A stretch of 64,000 nucleotides of DNA, taken from the NCBI GenBank assembly GCA_947650285.1, contig CANTFL010001109.1, positions 124,001 through 188,000 of the forward strand, given 5' to 3'. A program made the position numbers and the translations under genes. Below are positions 42,401-54,138 of this stretch, one piece after another (the first letter of the stretch is position 1; the number at the start of each line of letters is the position of its first letter). This DNA is from Hyaloperonospora brassicae. Its lineage: Eukaryota; Oomycota; Peronosporomycetes; Peronosporales; Peronosporaceae. The notes below the pieces were generated by a model, which saw only the letters and a list, made by a program, of their open reading frames with translations, had not been told where the DNA came from and did no database searches.

Positions 42401-45165
42401 TTGGCGTAAATCACACATGTTGTGTCGGTTACCAACCGACGTGTAACCCCGTTACATGTATTGTCCTCAATGTGAATAAAAGGCTCAAACCACGAGATGA
42501 TGTTCAGAACAATCCGCTCATCGACTTGGCTTGTATCTCTACATCCTAAAGCCCCTTTATAGTAGTTTACTCTCCTCTACTATCGGTTAGATAGCCCTTC
42601 ATTCTGATAGCATCTACCTTTTCACACCAAGTCCATTTCATGTCAACACACTGCTACATACAAGACACAACATGTCGTGTATCAGGCTGTCTATCGAGCG
42701 TAGGTCGCGTTTACCAAATGTGCATCACATGTCAAACATAATTCAGCAGACCGACTTAAGAGTACGTAATTAATCGGGTACAATGAAGATGCGAATCGTT
42801 CAGCTGAGATTACGGCCACATATCGTGATCGATTTTCACCAATTAGGGCCTAAATTTTGCTACGCATACGTCACCGATGGAAGCTGCTCTCACCTTGCTG
42901 CAAGGCCATACTACACGCTTCGAAAGGTCTATGCTGTTGACAATATTAAAGTGGCTCGACACTTACGCACAACATGGCAGGAACAATACAGGAGAATATG
43001 TGTAATGACGAGTATCGACTCATTGTAAGGGGCACACCCTTGCGTGAACTTAACGCAAGGGTTTTGGTGCGCCCGACAGACGTACACGAGGCAAATGAGG
43101 AAGCGTAGATAAGGGAAAAGTAAAACTGTTATATTAGTGTAATTAAGTCTTTAACCGCTGTCTCTCTGTTTGACTTAACTTACTTATACTAATCTAACTG
43201 AATGTATGACGACGTCTACTCACCACTCATTGCGCGTGTCTTGCGGCGATTGGTGGGTTGATATCGTCAAGATATCAACCAATGAGAGACTCTTGGTCGA
43301 CCCATCAATATCACCACTATTGGTGATATTGTTAAAATAATATTCAACATAATGTTCTTTATTGTCATTGTCTCTCAAATGACAATTTCCATGTAACGGG
43401 CTGCCCCGTTACACTTATCGTTGTTTGTATTTATCGAATAATCTATATATAGGCTTAAAATAGTACAACGTAGCGAACGAAGGACCAAGCCAGCATGATA
43501 TTTAAACTTCCTTCTATCTTCTCTTACCTACCACATCTCACGGCACCCCTGGCTGTCCTCACAACTCATTTAATGCGCGACCCACGTGCTCCAATCGGTG
43601 CATTTCCACTGGCGGTGGAATGTGGTGAATGAACACTTGGCTTTTGGCAGATGTGCCAATTGCGTTTCAATTGGCTTGTTCGTGGAAAAACACATTTCTT
43701 GCATATCGCAATGTGCTTTACCGAGACAGATTTTTGTTGTGAACCACAGCGACTATCGTAGAAACACGCTTGGTAGCTGTTCGATTTAGCTTCCATAAGG
43801 GTAGGCTGTCTAACTGATATGTAATCGATCTATCCTTTGTTTATTCGCGAAAACAGCTCACTTTCATTGAGCCTCCACATAGGTAGTGCGTCTGCTTCAC
43901 GCTGCATGAGCGGAAGCAAAGTGAAAGATTGACCGGTTGCAGTGACTCCTGTCATACGCAGCCCGTGAAAGCATGGGGTGATGCAGGTCAGACGCGAGTG
44001 ATGAAGTATAAAGAATGTTCATCATTTGCGCTGAATTATTGCAATGAAACCCGAACATTTTTTGCGTGTAAAGCGTATGAGAAGAATTGTTTCATGACCA
44101 AAATTTTCACCGATGACAGACTGTAGCGATCGACAAGACAGAACGCTGCAAGCATCTTGATGTTTCTTGATGCTGCTTATGATGCATAAATTTTGTTGTC
44201 CATTTATCAAGTGGGGCATCCTGGGGAGTGTGGCCTCGCAAGTGGGTCGCGCGGAGCTTTCAATCCAAGCGCAAAACATCTCGAGTCGTTGGCATTATGT
44301 TCCACAATGCGCAAAGTAAATAAAGCCGTGGCAACACAATTATCTCATATGGATATGCCACTTGCAGCAGCTGCGACCGCTTAACACAACCTTAGGTTCC
44401 TTGGAGAAGCTGCAAGATTGGCTGTATGTGTGCACTTGTGATCTGAGCACATTATGTTGTAGACACCACTCACATGTTTCAAGGCGAGTTCGAAGTTGAC
44501 CAGATAAATTTATGTATCCATGAGGAATCCAAATTGTTGCGCTGTCACACTATTTCAACTTTAATCGACATGAAAACCATCATTTACCGACTACTAGCCG
44601 AAGCATGATAACCTTTCCGCTATTGTAGTGTCTCCGATGATCGTGCGAAAGTGTCCGAGTTCGGTCGCGGACATGCATTTCATCCATGGTGCCGATTGTG
44701 CCTTGCGAGTCGACTTTATGAATGAGTGTTGAAACTCGAGGCAATAGGATGTATGGATGTAATAGACGGACATCATCTTATGTAACGGAAAACATCGGTT
44801 GCGTGCTGCATGGCTACCGCAGATTGCTTGGCTGCATACAGTCATGCCGCCAGCAGCAGCGACACGTAATTTCACACGCTTCTCAACGGCTGCAGAGACG
44901 TATAGCCATCAAGAATTGTGCACACGGTAGTTTTCGTCGCCCAATGCCAGAGATACATAACCTTAAGCAATCGTGGTTATGGCCAGCATGCCTGCTGTTT
45001 AGGTGACTAACCTTACTTTTCGATGTCACACTTGCTACAAGACTGTGCCATTTGACAAAACCTCACTCGACTTTAGCAGCGGCGTCAATAGAATATATCG
45101 GGAGCCTTTTGCAATAGTTGCATTCAATTTCAGAGATTGAGACAAAGCATTACCGGGTAACAAAT
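39456..45165. other. gene-poor, low-GC spacer
   Basis: About 5.7 kb with no supportable gene; the longest frame is about 115 codons without a domain. It contains the hairpin cluster at 43024-43413 and a short palindrome TGTAAC CCC GTTACA at 42442-42456 that resembles part of it. Decayed retroelement DNA is the likely content. Confidence 0.5.
43024..43413. repeat. cluster of five perfect hairpins, possible LTR-type remnant
   Basis: Five separate perfect inverted repeats follow each other: ACCCTTGCGT/ACGCAAGGGT (43036-43062), GGTTGATATC/GATATCAACC (43256-43280), AATATCACCA/TGGTGATATT (43307-43330), ATTGTCATT/AATGACAAT (43361-43386) and TGTAACGGG/CCCGTTACA (43392-43413). Arms are 9-10 bp and loops 4-10 nt. 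The last one resembles the TGTAACGGG-type ends I associate with oomycete Gypsy LTRs (from memory, unchecked). No coding frame spans the region. I cannot define the outer ends of an element; 43024 is taken as the TGTAAGGGG that opens the block. Confidence 0.6.
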
Positions 45166-48100
45166 TTACTTGCCCACAACGTCGGGAAATGCTAGAGATT
45201 TGTACTGTGACTCATCCCATAGCTCGCTGATCTGGTCAATAAGTGCTTTGGCGTCTTGTGGAAGCGCAGCAGCAGCGTAATCAATTTCTTCGGAATCCAG
45301 TTTCGTGACTGACCCACGAAGCTTTGTAGCAACCGCCGCCAACGATGAAGCTTGCAACAGATTGAGAACACCTTTTGTGCTCGTGTTCATACTACTTCGA
45401 GCATCGCTCTTCTGCACGACCGTATCTGCGACTTGCTCTTTGAACTCTTGAAGAGTTACAATGTGCTCTTCCAGAGATCTCTCCATGATCAGCCGAAAAA
45501 CACGGACACATCGCTTCTGCCCAATGCGATGAGCCCGATCCATGGCTTGCAAATCAACAAAGGGGTTCCATGAGTGCTCGATAAAGATGACCGTGTCAGC
45601 CCCAGTGAGTGTTAGTCCCAGACCACCTACCGACGTTGTCAACAGCAAAATGTCAATCGACGGATCAGAGTTAAAGCATTGTACGATATCTGCGCGCTTT
45701 GAGTGGGCTGTTCGTCCATCAAGGCGCCGGTACGTGACTTTTGGCAGTGCATCTTGCAGCATTTGCTCTGTGATATCCAGTGTCTGTTGTAAGTGAGCAA
45801 ATACGAGACACCGATGGGGGGAAATCCGGCTGTCATCCAGATTGTCCCTGGCAGAAGATTCACTTGCTAAAAGTTGATCCCGCGGTGCTACATCGCAGCA
45901 CTCGACCAACAGGTCACGCAACCCTGTCATCTTTCCTGAGCACTTCCAGTCTAGAAGAGCGTCTTTGTCCTTTGCGTCAAGAAGCCGAGCAACTTTGTCC
46001 TTTGCAACAAGCGCTGGGTGGACGCAAATTTTTCGTAGCAGCTGCAAATTCGCTAACACGTTGGTCTTTGTCTCTGCCCTCTCGGTTCCAGTACTATTCG
46101 ACCGCGAATACCTTGACAAGCTTGAGCTCCCACTTTCTGTCGACATTGCCAGTGAATATAGGCGCCGCTGTAGCGAAGACAGGGGTAAAAGCACATTCGA
46201 AATAACTTTCGGAGGAAGCTCTGTCAGCACCTGCTCTTTCGTTCGACGCAAAATAAACGGCAACACCTTCTGATGCAATTGCGCGATAGCAATGGCCGCC
46301 ACTTCCTTCTGCTTTGTCGTTGCATTACGTTGTGCTGACTTTGTGATAGGAAAGACAAACTCGCGGCGGAACGCAGCAAAGTCACCCAAGTATCCGGGCA
46401 TCAAGAACTCGAAGAGAGCCCACAAATCGGTGACATTGTTCTGCAACGGCGTTCCGCTCAAGGCAACACGATGCAACGCCAGAAGCTTACGTACCGCTCG
46501 GAACAAAGCGGTGGATGGGTTTCGAATCAAATGCGCTTCGTCCAGCACCACAAAGGCGTAAGTGGCATTCCCCAAGCGCTCAATATCCGTGCGCAGTATG
46601 GAGTACGTCGTTACGATCAATGTCGGACCCTGGTCCGACAATGACCTTATACCATCTTGGAGCAAGACTTTTCGTTCGCTAGCAGGGACTGAATAGTCGA
46701 TTATAGATGCAAAGAAACCCGGGACGTGGTGCTTGACTTCCTGTATCCAATGATAAACGACGATCGGCGGACACACAACAAGGAAAGGCATCGTTGTAGC
46801 CTTACTTCCGGCTGAGGCTGATAAGACCGACGTGGCAACCATGGCTGTAAGTGTTTGCAACGTCTTACCGAGACCCATATCATCAGCAAGGATTCCATGC
46901 AGATTATTTTTGGCCATAAAGCAAAGCCAATCCACGCCATGTTGTTGGTACAGACGCAATCTCGTATCGCGAGCTAGCAGAGATGTAAGATCGGTATGCT
47001 CGATCGCCTCACCTTTTGCAAAGCTCTCCAGGAAGGTACGTGAAACAGCATTTTGCTTTACGATTGTTCGTAACGAGTCAGGAAGTAGCTGCTCAGATTC
47101 TCGAAGCTCGAGGTCCATTTGAAGAGGAATCAACGGAACCAAATCAGCAAACGCCCCAGCAGCACATGTGCGAACGAGTTGAAATTGTGAATTCATAGTC
47201 TTCATCGCAAAATGAACGAGGCTTGGCACATAAGGTGCTAAATCATCTCCAAGAGCGTGTACGATGCAAGTGAGTACCATAACTGCGCCCTCTAGTGTTT
47301 CTTTGCTAACCTTATCGGCATTGCCAGCGTTAGAGAAGGCCACGAAAATAGAGTTGTACACAGAGAGCATTGCGTCTCTGCGATGTCGTTTTTCTGCGTA
47401 TTTGCTGATAGTAGCAACAGCTTGAGCTACGACACGTCGTGTTAGCTTATCTTTATACTGCTGCTGCGTTAGTTGCGCAAGACGATCAATCCACGTCAAG
47501 CAAGCAGCTATTGCGTCCCCTTCAACGTGGGGAACCACTACACTGATTAAGTGCATGGACCGTTGAATGGTAAGTTCGTCAACAAGCGGTGAATTCCACG
47601 CCTTAGAAATGACATCTTCCAAGGCGCGACACGCATCGAAAAGAAAAGCGCCACCACGCTTGCAAATTTCGCGCAGTGCACTCTCAGCTCCAACAACTCG
47701 AACTGTCGTCTGCTTGCGTTTTTCAGCCGCGGTTGGTGGATTGCAGCCATCCCCCGAGTCCATGCAGGCAAGCACGTCACCGTCGCCGTCACCTACACCC
47801 GATACGCCTACCAACGCCACAGCGTTGTTGCAGAGATTGGAGATTATCTTTGAGACGCACTTTTTTTGAGTTGATGCCTGACGCATCACGAAATCGGCTA
47901 TTGTTCGCGACACAATCGAGCGGAAAGCCGATTCTTCTTCTTTTTTATTGAGGTCATCAGCGCTTTGACAAGGAAACCACACTTTTTGGGAGTCGGTAGT
48001 ATTTCGTAATAAGCGCTGCTACCTAGACCTTGTATCCGGTCATAAAAGCGAGAAAAACTGTGCTGGATAAGCTCGTCGACCAGAAATAGATCTTGCCGCT

Positions 48101-50895
48101 TAAAATGAGCCTGTTCAAATTCTTTTGGGTGGTTACGCAACTTGTCGTACGGAAAAAGCGCGACGTGTTCCGCGATCTGGCGCGACACGTCTGCTGTCGA
48201 GGAAGACCCCAGTTTTTTCGAGCGCTGAAGTGTGACGCCCACGGACGAAAATATGTGTATGATTCGAGCTTCCATCAGCATGACTCGTTTCAAGGATGCA
48301 TGCTGCTCACTGTAAAGTGCTGCTTCTTCTTCACTCTGTGCATCTGAATGAACAATTTTCCACTGGTGTTTCGCAAACGCTTCAATTAGCAGTCCTACGG
48401 AAGGCCGCAAACATTGCAAACGTCGTGAGTAGTCTTCCAAGTTTTTGCGACCCAATTTGTTCTCATAATGGCCCCAGTTCGTCAAGGCGAGAAGAACGCC
48501 ACTTTGATGATCACCAGATGTACTGCGTATACCATCGTGGAATAGTCGGACTAGGTCAGTCGTACATGAATCGTCAAGAGGAACATGGGCAGCGAGAAAC
48601 CCAATTGCCTTAGCAAACGCAACACGAGAAGCCATGTTCTCCCAGGTGGTTTGCTTCATAAAATTGCTTACATCAGCATTGATCACCGTGCCATCCAAAT
48701 GAATTACTTCAACATTTAGTTTGTGTATCTCATCCGCGGACAATAATAGCTTGGCCCAAAGTGGCAAATATTCTGCTGCGACGTCTACAAGCAGCGCATC
48801 TTTCGACAATGTGCTTACTATTTGTTTCCAGGCGGAAAGCAGACTTCGTCGAACACGCTCATTCGTCTCCACAAACACTTGAAATAGCAGATGCGACAAA
48901 AAAGCTCGACCAAAGCCGACAATGCGTGACGTCACGGAAGTAGACGTGTCTGAAAGAATGGCTGCTGTGCAAGTTACACTAGACACCCGAACAGACTGTA
49001 AGTGGTGATGCAGCATTGGGACCGTATACGACAGATTATTCCAAAGAGCCTCCCTAACTCTTTTGTCACGCTGCAAGAGCGTTGCGACTGGGAAATAATT
49101 ATACCACGCGCTGATCGCTTGAGTTACACCAGCACTGATCAGACCAGACTTGTCGTAAAGCTTCAGAGATCCCCACAACAGTGTAGCCGTGTTTGAGATA
49201 GCTACTGGTTTGACTTGATCTAAGCATGAGACAAAATCTTTGATCATGTCTACCGATAGAACCAACACATCTTCCTCTGCAACGGCCTGAGAAAACACTG
49301 TCACAATATCGTTGAAAAACAGAGGAACTAGGGCTGATCCATGATTGCCATGAGCTTGGACGAGATATTTGAGCCCCAAGAGACCACCGTGGCAAGCATG
49401 CCACGTCAACCCACTAAACAACGTGCGCACTACTTGCAAGTATTGGACAAGCGTGGCTTCGCTAGAAACACTGCCGAGCAAAATTCCAAAGACTTGCGCA
49501 CACATCTCACGAACAGGAGAGACAGAGCCGTCGGCCGAGTAGTCGACAAACCGGTCCAGCGCTAGTACACAAATGCACCGAATCAAGCACTCTTCCAGCC
49601 ACTTGTCAACAACGCTATCCTGCACATGATTAACATGTGCTAGCCGAGTCGCTTCAACAGCCTTTGTGAAGTGGGCTGATATAAAAACTTGCCGCAATGA
49701 TAAGAGCGCACCATGACGAACCTCCCATTTGGAATCGAACATGCTTTCAAATAGATCCGAGACCAAGCTTGCCACAATTTTCGCCTTTGACCGCGTTTCA
49801 ACTTCCTCGAGCAGGCCACTTACACATTTTGTGCCGGGGTCTTTCGCAAGCAAGCCTCCAATTTTACCGTCATTTTCACCTGTCACCCGCTTTTTGCTAC
49901 AACGCAAACTAGCGTCATCCTTTTCTGCACAGCGCTTAGAGCTTCGAAAAGTCGATATCATCTCACTCGCTTGCTTCCGGACAGCAACCGCACTGTACTC
50001 ATCGCCTACAATAGGCTGTGCTTCACTTTTCTCGATATCGTCTGCGATCTCCTTGGTATCTGCAACACCACAGCCCTTTAGCAAGTAGTGCCCATGCATT
50101 CGAGTCTACCTTTGCACCTTACTCACAATTTTCATTCAGTCGGGGAAGCAGTTGGTTCGTCAGTGAACCCTCGCGCGTTTCCCAAATTGGCTTGCCGACT
50201 CCACTAAGACGTCTCAATAGCAAACGACGCTGCTTTACTGCTTGTACTCGTCGCCCTTCCTCCGTCAGATTCGTCGGGTATTGATATTCCTGTCGGAACC
50301 AAAATCTTCTCGATCAATATATACCGCTGGTGCTGCCTCTCGGATCAGCAGTTAACCCACCTCTCCCCCACTTCGCAAAAGCGGCGCCCCCTCTCGCACG
50401 ACCTTGTAAACGTCCACTGTCTGCAGATCAAGCGCTGCCATCAGAGCTTCATGGTTGCCAACTGCAGAAAGAAAAGAACAATACATCATCAGTCGTTGTT
50501 GTTCAGCAACATCATACCAACTTTTACATACAAGAGACCAGTGCGAAAACATCCGCGACGTTCTCGTCCTCGTTCCGTAAGGAACGCGCCACTACTTCGA
50601 GGCACTTGGATGCAGCCACGCGTATATCCCACTCGTCGTCAACAATTAGCGGCCGTAGCTTTTGCAGGATCGAGGCACAGAACTCGAGAGATTGCGCGCC
50701 CACTTCGCCCAACTTCTCGGCCGCGTTCTCACGAATTTGAGCGCTGCTTCCATCTATGCGGTCAAGTTTACGTAGTTAAAGGCACACGTTATGACCCCAT
50801 TTCAGGACTAGTGCAGAAGCAGATCTGCTGGAGACCGATTACACACCTCGTACAAGTAGGAAGAGACTCTCGAGTCGCGTGGCTTGTGCACTCAT
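45166..50895 (-). CDS. MOT1: MOT1/BTAF1 TBP-removing SNF2 ATPase, split by a -1 frame change
   Basis: Five exons: 50895-50847, 50753-50532, 50461-50361, 50289-50127 and 50059-45166. All four introns (93, 70, 71, 67 bp) are GT-AG and phase-consistent. The N-terminus MSAQATRLESLFLLVRDG, then AQIRENAAEKLGEV, is the MOT1/BTAF1 start. HEAT repeats fill about 1-880. Inside exon 5 the frame open from 50059 ends at a TAG (47900-47898). The conserved segment VKALMTSIKK-EEESAFRS needs a -1 shift at 47946-47940. With it the protein has 1809 residues (human BTAF1 1849). The SNF2 half has DDMGLGKT (about 1238-1245), DEAH (about 1352), SGTPLQNN and RAHRIGQ. Known role: ATP-dependent removal of TBP from DNA. 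Without the shift, an 898-residue HEAT-only protein results. Confidence 0.9.
47892..47946 (-). promoter_or_regulatory. candidate -1 ribosomal frameshift signal in MOT1
   Basis: Slippery heptamer A AAA AAG at 47946-47940, in the correct phase (ATA AAA AAG in the incoming frame). A 6-nt spacer AAGAAG (47939-47934) follows. Then an 8-bp perfect stem AATCGGCT (47933-47926) pairs with AGCCGATT (47899-47892). Inside it a second 5-bp stem ATTGT/ACAAT (47916-47912 with 47904-47900) stacks directly on the 3' side, with a 9-nt bulge on the 5' side. The zero-frame stop TAG (47900-47898) lies at the junction of the two stems. Slip on the heptamer gives exactly the conserved MOT1 sequence. The competing explanation is one A missing from a homopolymer. 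Confidence 0.5.
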
Positions 50896-53800
50896 GACGG
50901 CCAAAAGAGGCTGGAAATGTCACTATTTAAATGGTGAAAAGAGGTTGTGACATGACGGACATCCCCAGTATAGCGACATCCAGATGACGACGACATACGG
51001 AGGACAGCGGTCAGCCAAGAAGCGGATTGAATAGCTCGGACTCGCGTCGTACGTTGTCGACAATCCCATGATCTCGCTAACGTATCTTTCCGACACTCTT
51101 CGTGTTATAGTGTACTTTAGGGTCTGACATGACGATCTACAAGCTTTGCAGGAGAGATACCGCGTAGCTCTCGGTTTGCGATGTACCTCATAGCCGTCGC
51201 AAGAGACGTCGACAGCATGCATTGGTGTGCTCATTCATATATTGCCGACTTTCAAAGCGCGAACGTCGATGCAACAAGATCCCAAGATCATATCGTAAGG
51301 TCGATGGTAAGCTGGTAGCTTAGAAGCGTCGTTGTCACCATATGGATCAGGAGGTCGTCAAATCGGCTCACGCTCAAGCGCTTTCATGAGCGAACGACGT
51401 GTTCCGTCGACACGATGCTACACGCAGAATTCTTGGCAATGTGCCGGTAGCTCCAACACGCGAAAAAGACTCGTCATTTGAATCGATGACATCTGTGCTT
51501 CAGCGCAGTGGGAGCTCACGGGCTGCTCAAAGGCTATCGCGCATTGTGTCACCTATTGGCTGGTCGGGAGTCAGCCACTTGAGCAATGTGCACTTACTTA
51601 GCTAGTGGAGTCAAGCACTCGAACAATGGAAACGTGCTTAGGTGGTGGGTTATTCATCTTCGACAAGCTCTTTATGCTTTTAGTTGAAAGTACAGACACG
51701 TGTGCAGGCGTGGGTGCGTGGATCACTTGCTATTGTCGTCCCGGTGTAGAAAGCGATATAGCACCAATATGATAACGATAGTCAATTGTGTACTGCTTGC
51801 TACGGAAAGGCGTCTTCGTAGTCCTTACGGTAAACACGAATCCTTCCACACCGCTAATCTTCATTCGCAATAATGCACATTAAGGACTTAATGATTGGTA
51901 TAGCATGGATGCTGTATCTTTCGTGCTTTCATTATGTCTCCCAAACAAAATTCTAGTGCTTGTGACGTCCACGCACGAGCTATCAAAGTCGATCTTATTC
52001 TGTCTACATTATATGGCAATATTCGTTTGGGCCTGTGAGGGCAGGACAGCGCAACAGTTCTGAGGATTATGTCCGCCTCGTTATCGTGCTTTGCTTCTAC
52101 AGCCGCTGTCGGTCTACCAATTGCTCGTCCGCAATCTTTCGCCTCCATTCGTGACCGAAAGCACGTACGTGTTGTTCTTGTCCACCAGCGCACAAATAAT
52201 GTAAATCGTGGATGTGAGTAGAGATGGTGTTATTTACAACAAGCGCAAAGTATATATCGTTTGGTAGTGCAAATGTTGTTTCTTCGCCCTTATGACTCGT
52301 AACGGCTATGGCTTTACCTCATGGTGCTAAACTGATACACCCATTGCTACCACTAACCCACAACATACTTTTGCCTCTTAACGTAAGCATGCAGCATACA
52401 AAAGCAGCTCGGTGTGCCATGCGTGATTCCCAGTTTCTATCTGCGTCAAAGAAAGTGTGTTTGGTCGTCCGATTCGTGGAAAACATTGTTGCAGGGCAAA
52501 ACACGTGAGCAAGGCTTGAAATGGGGACGCGGGCGGGACAGCTATGAGGTGCGACAAATCTCACGATCAAGCGCCGACCACTTGTCGCCAAGATGCTCGT
52601 AGCGTTATGGCCTCACAATTTTGCTCTAATACATCACACGAAGAGACAGCAGCTATGTCAATACTACTGAGTGCAGGAACATTAAGATTGCCCCGTAAGA
52701 GTAGTATCTCTCGCTTCTGCTGCCTTCGTTTATATGTATTTTCTATTCCTTGGCACGTCTACGATAATCCAGAACATCGATGTGCGTTTTGCTGCAAGTA
52801 TGTATTCGCATGTCGTCAAAAAAGCATCGTTTTAACGGCCCATAGCTTTTTAAGCGTGACGAAAGAAATACTTTGGTTTGCGGTGCAAATTGTAACACAT
52901 TATGTGCACATGCATAGGCAGCCTCACACTATTGTTGGTCATCGGGAGAAACCGATGTAAGTTGGTAAGACAGAGACAAGACATCAATGCGCATAGTGTA
53001 CTTGGGATGAGGGCACACTCGATTGCTCAACGAATACAGTCATAGATTGATACCTACATAGCATGGAAATGGTAAGCAATGTGCCAAACTCCGGTCCGAC
53101 GCGTATGTGCAAATTCGGTCCGACGCGTATGTACAAATCTGAAAGACCCTTGCTAACCGCATTTCTCTCTTTTTTTCTCTCACGCCATTGCTTTTTTCAG
53201 CTGTATAGGTAAAGCTACAATTTGCATGCTTGGTAGATGTATTCTACGAAGACTTGGGTAGGCTATCGATTGTTGAGGCTTCAGGTGTGACCCGAGCAGT
53301 AAAACTACAATGTCCGGCGCATCATTCTGGCGTCGGTGCTCTGCTCGTTTTGTTGACGAGATAATCAGGTATGGCTGACACAGGATCCAGTCGCCCCGTG
53401 TGCGATACAGGGCAATGTATGCTCTCATCTGACACGTGCTCGTACCGACGTTTAGTTCAGTATTACTCATGGGCTTGTGGCCACCGCTGGGCTTGCATTG
53501 TGGCTTGCAGCTATCTCCAAGTTTTCTTATGCATTGCTCCTACTTGACTAGTGCAGCTTCCGTACCGTCTGCCGCTTCACATTCTCCAATCGTATCGCCT
53601 ACTAGTGGGAGCCCAATTGGTAAAGTAGTGTATCCGACAACGAGACCTCATTACGATAGCATAAACGGTTGAGCTTTCCGAACAAACCAAGACTCCGCTC
53701 ATCTCAGGTCTCTTGTAACCGTTGTAAGCTGTAGCCACAATTCTAGTCTACTATCGCTCTGGGACCAGCCACAATGTATGGCTCTACGCTCATTAAGTGC

Positions 53801-54138
53801 CGTCTAACCAGTGGCATATTCGTGAAGTAACTCATCTGCGACCACTTAAACCTTCGGCCCATGTCTCATTATCTGTGTATACTCTAGCCACAGCTCTGGA
53901 AGATACATCACGAGGTCGCACGCTGTGCTGCTTCGCTCAATACCTATGGCCAAGCAATGCCTGCCGTATTCGTCTAGACGATATGACAATTGCTTTGGCA
54001 ACACTTAACGAAAGAACAGCCACGCATTGTAACGATATTGTCACGTGCGATTTAGCTCTATGCTCTACCAACTTCGTGCTCAAGTACAAAACCTCGAATA
54101 TGGACTTTGATCTGCGGAGATGGGGTCACCGACGTCCT
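50896..54138. other. gene-poor spacer
   Basis: About 3.2 kb with the MOT1 upstream region on the left and the protease gene's 3' end on the right. Short frames only; a 175-codon plus-strand frame at 53797-54324 runs into the antisense of the protease gene and has no domain. A 24-bp tandem duplication is listed separately. Confidence 0.5.
53092..53139. repeat. 24-bp tandem duplication
   Basis: Two adjacent copies of a 24-bp unit beginning CGGTCCGACGCGTATGT, differing at about two positions (GCAAATT versus ACAAATC at the end). Confidence 0.9.

Noticed and set aside
43392..43413. TGTAACGGG palindrome as a bacterial-type terminator
   Set aside because: The DNA is eukaryotic and the palindrome is one of five; a retroelement terminus is more likely.
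47898..48010. A short intron as the explanation for the MOT1 frame change
   Set aside because: Any GT-AG pair able to fix the frame would be far shorter than the 55-184 bp introns seen here and would delete the conserved VKALMTSIKK segment.
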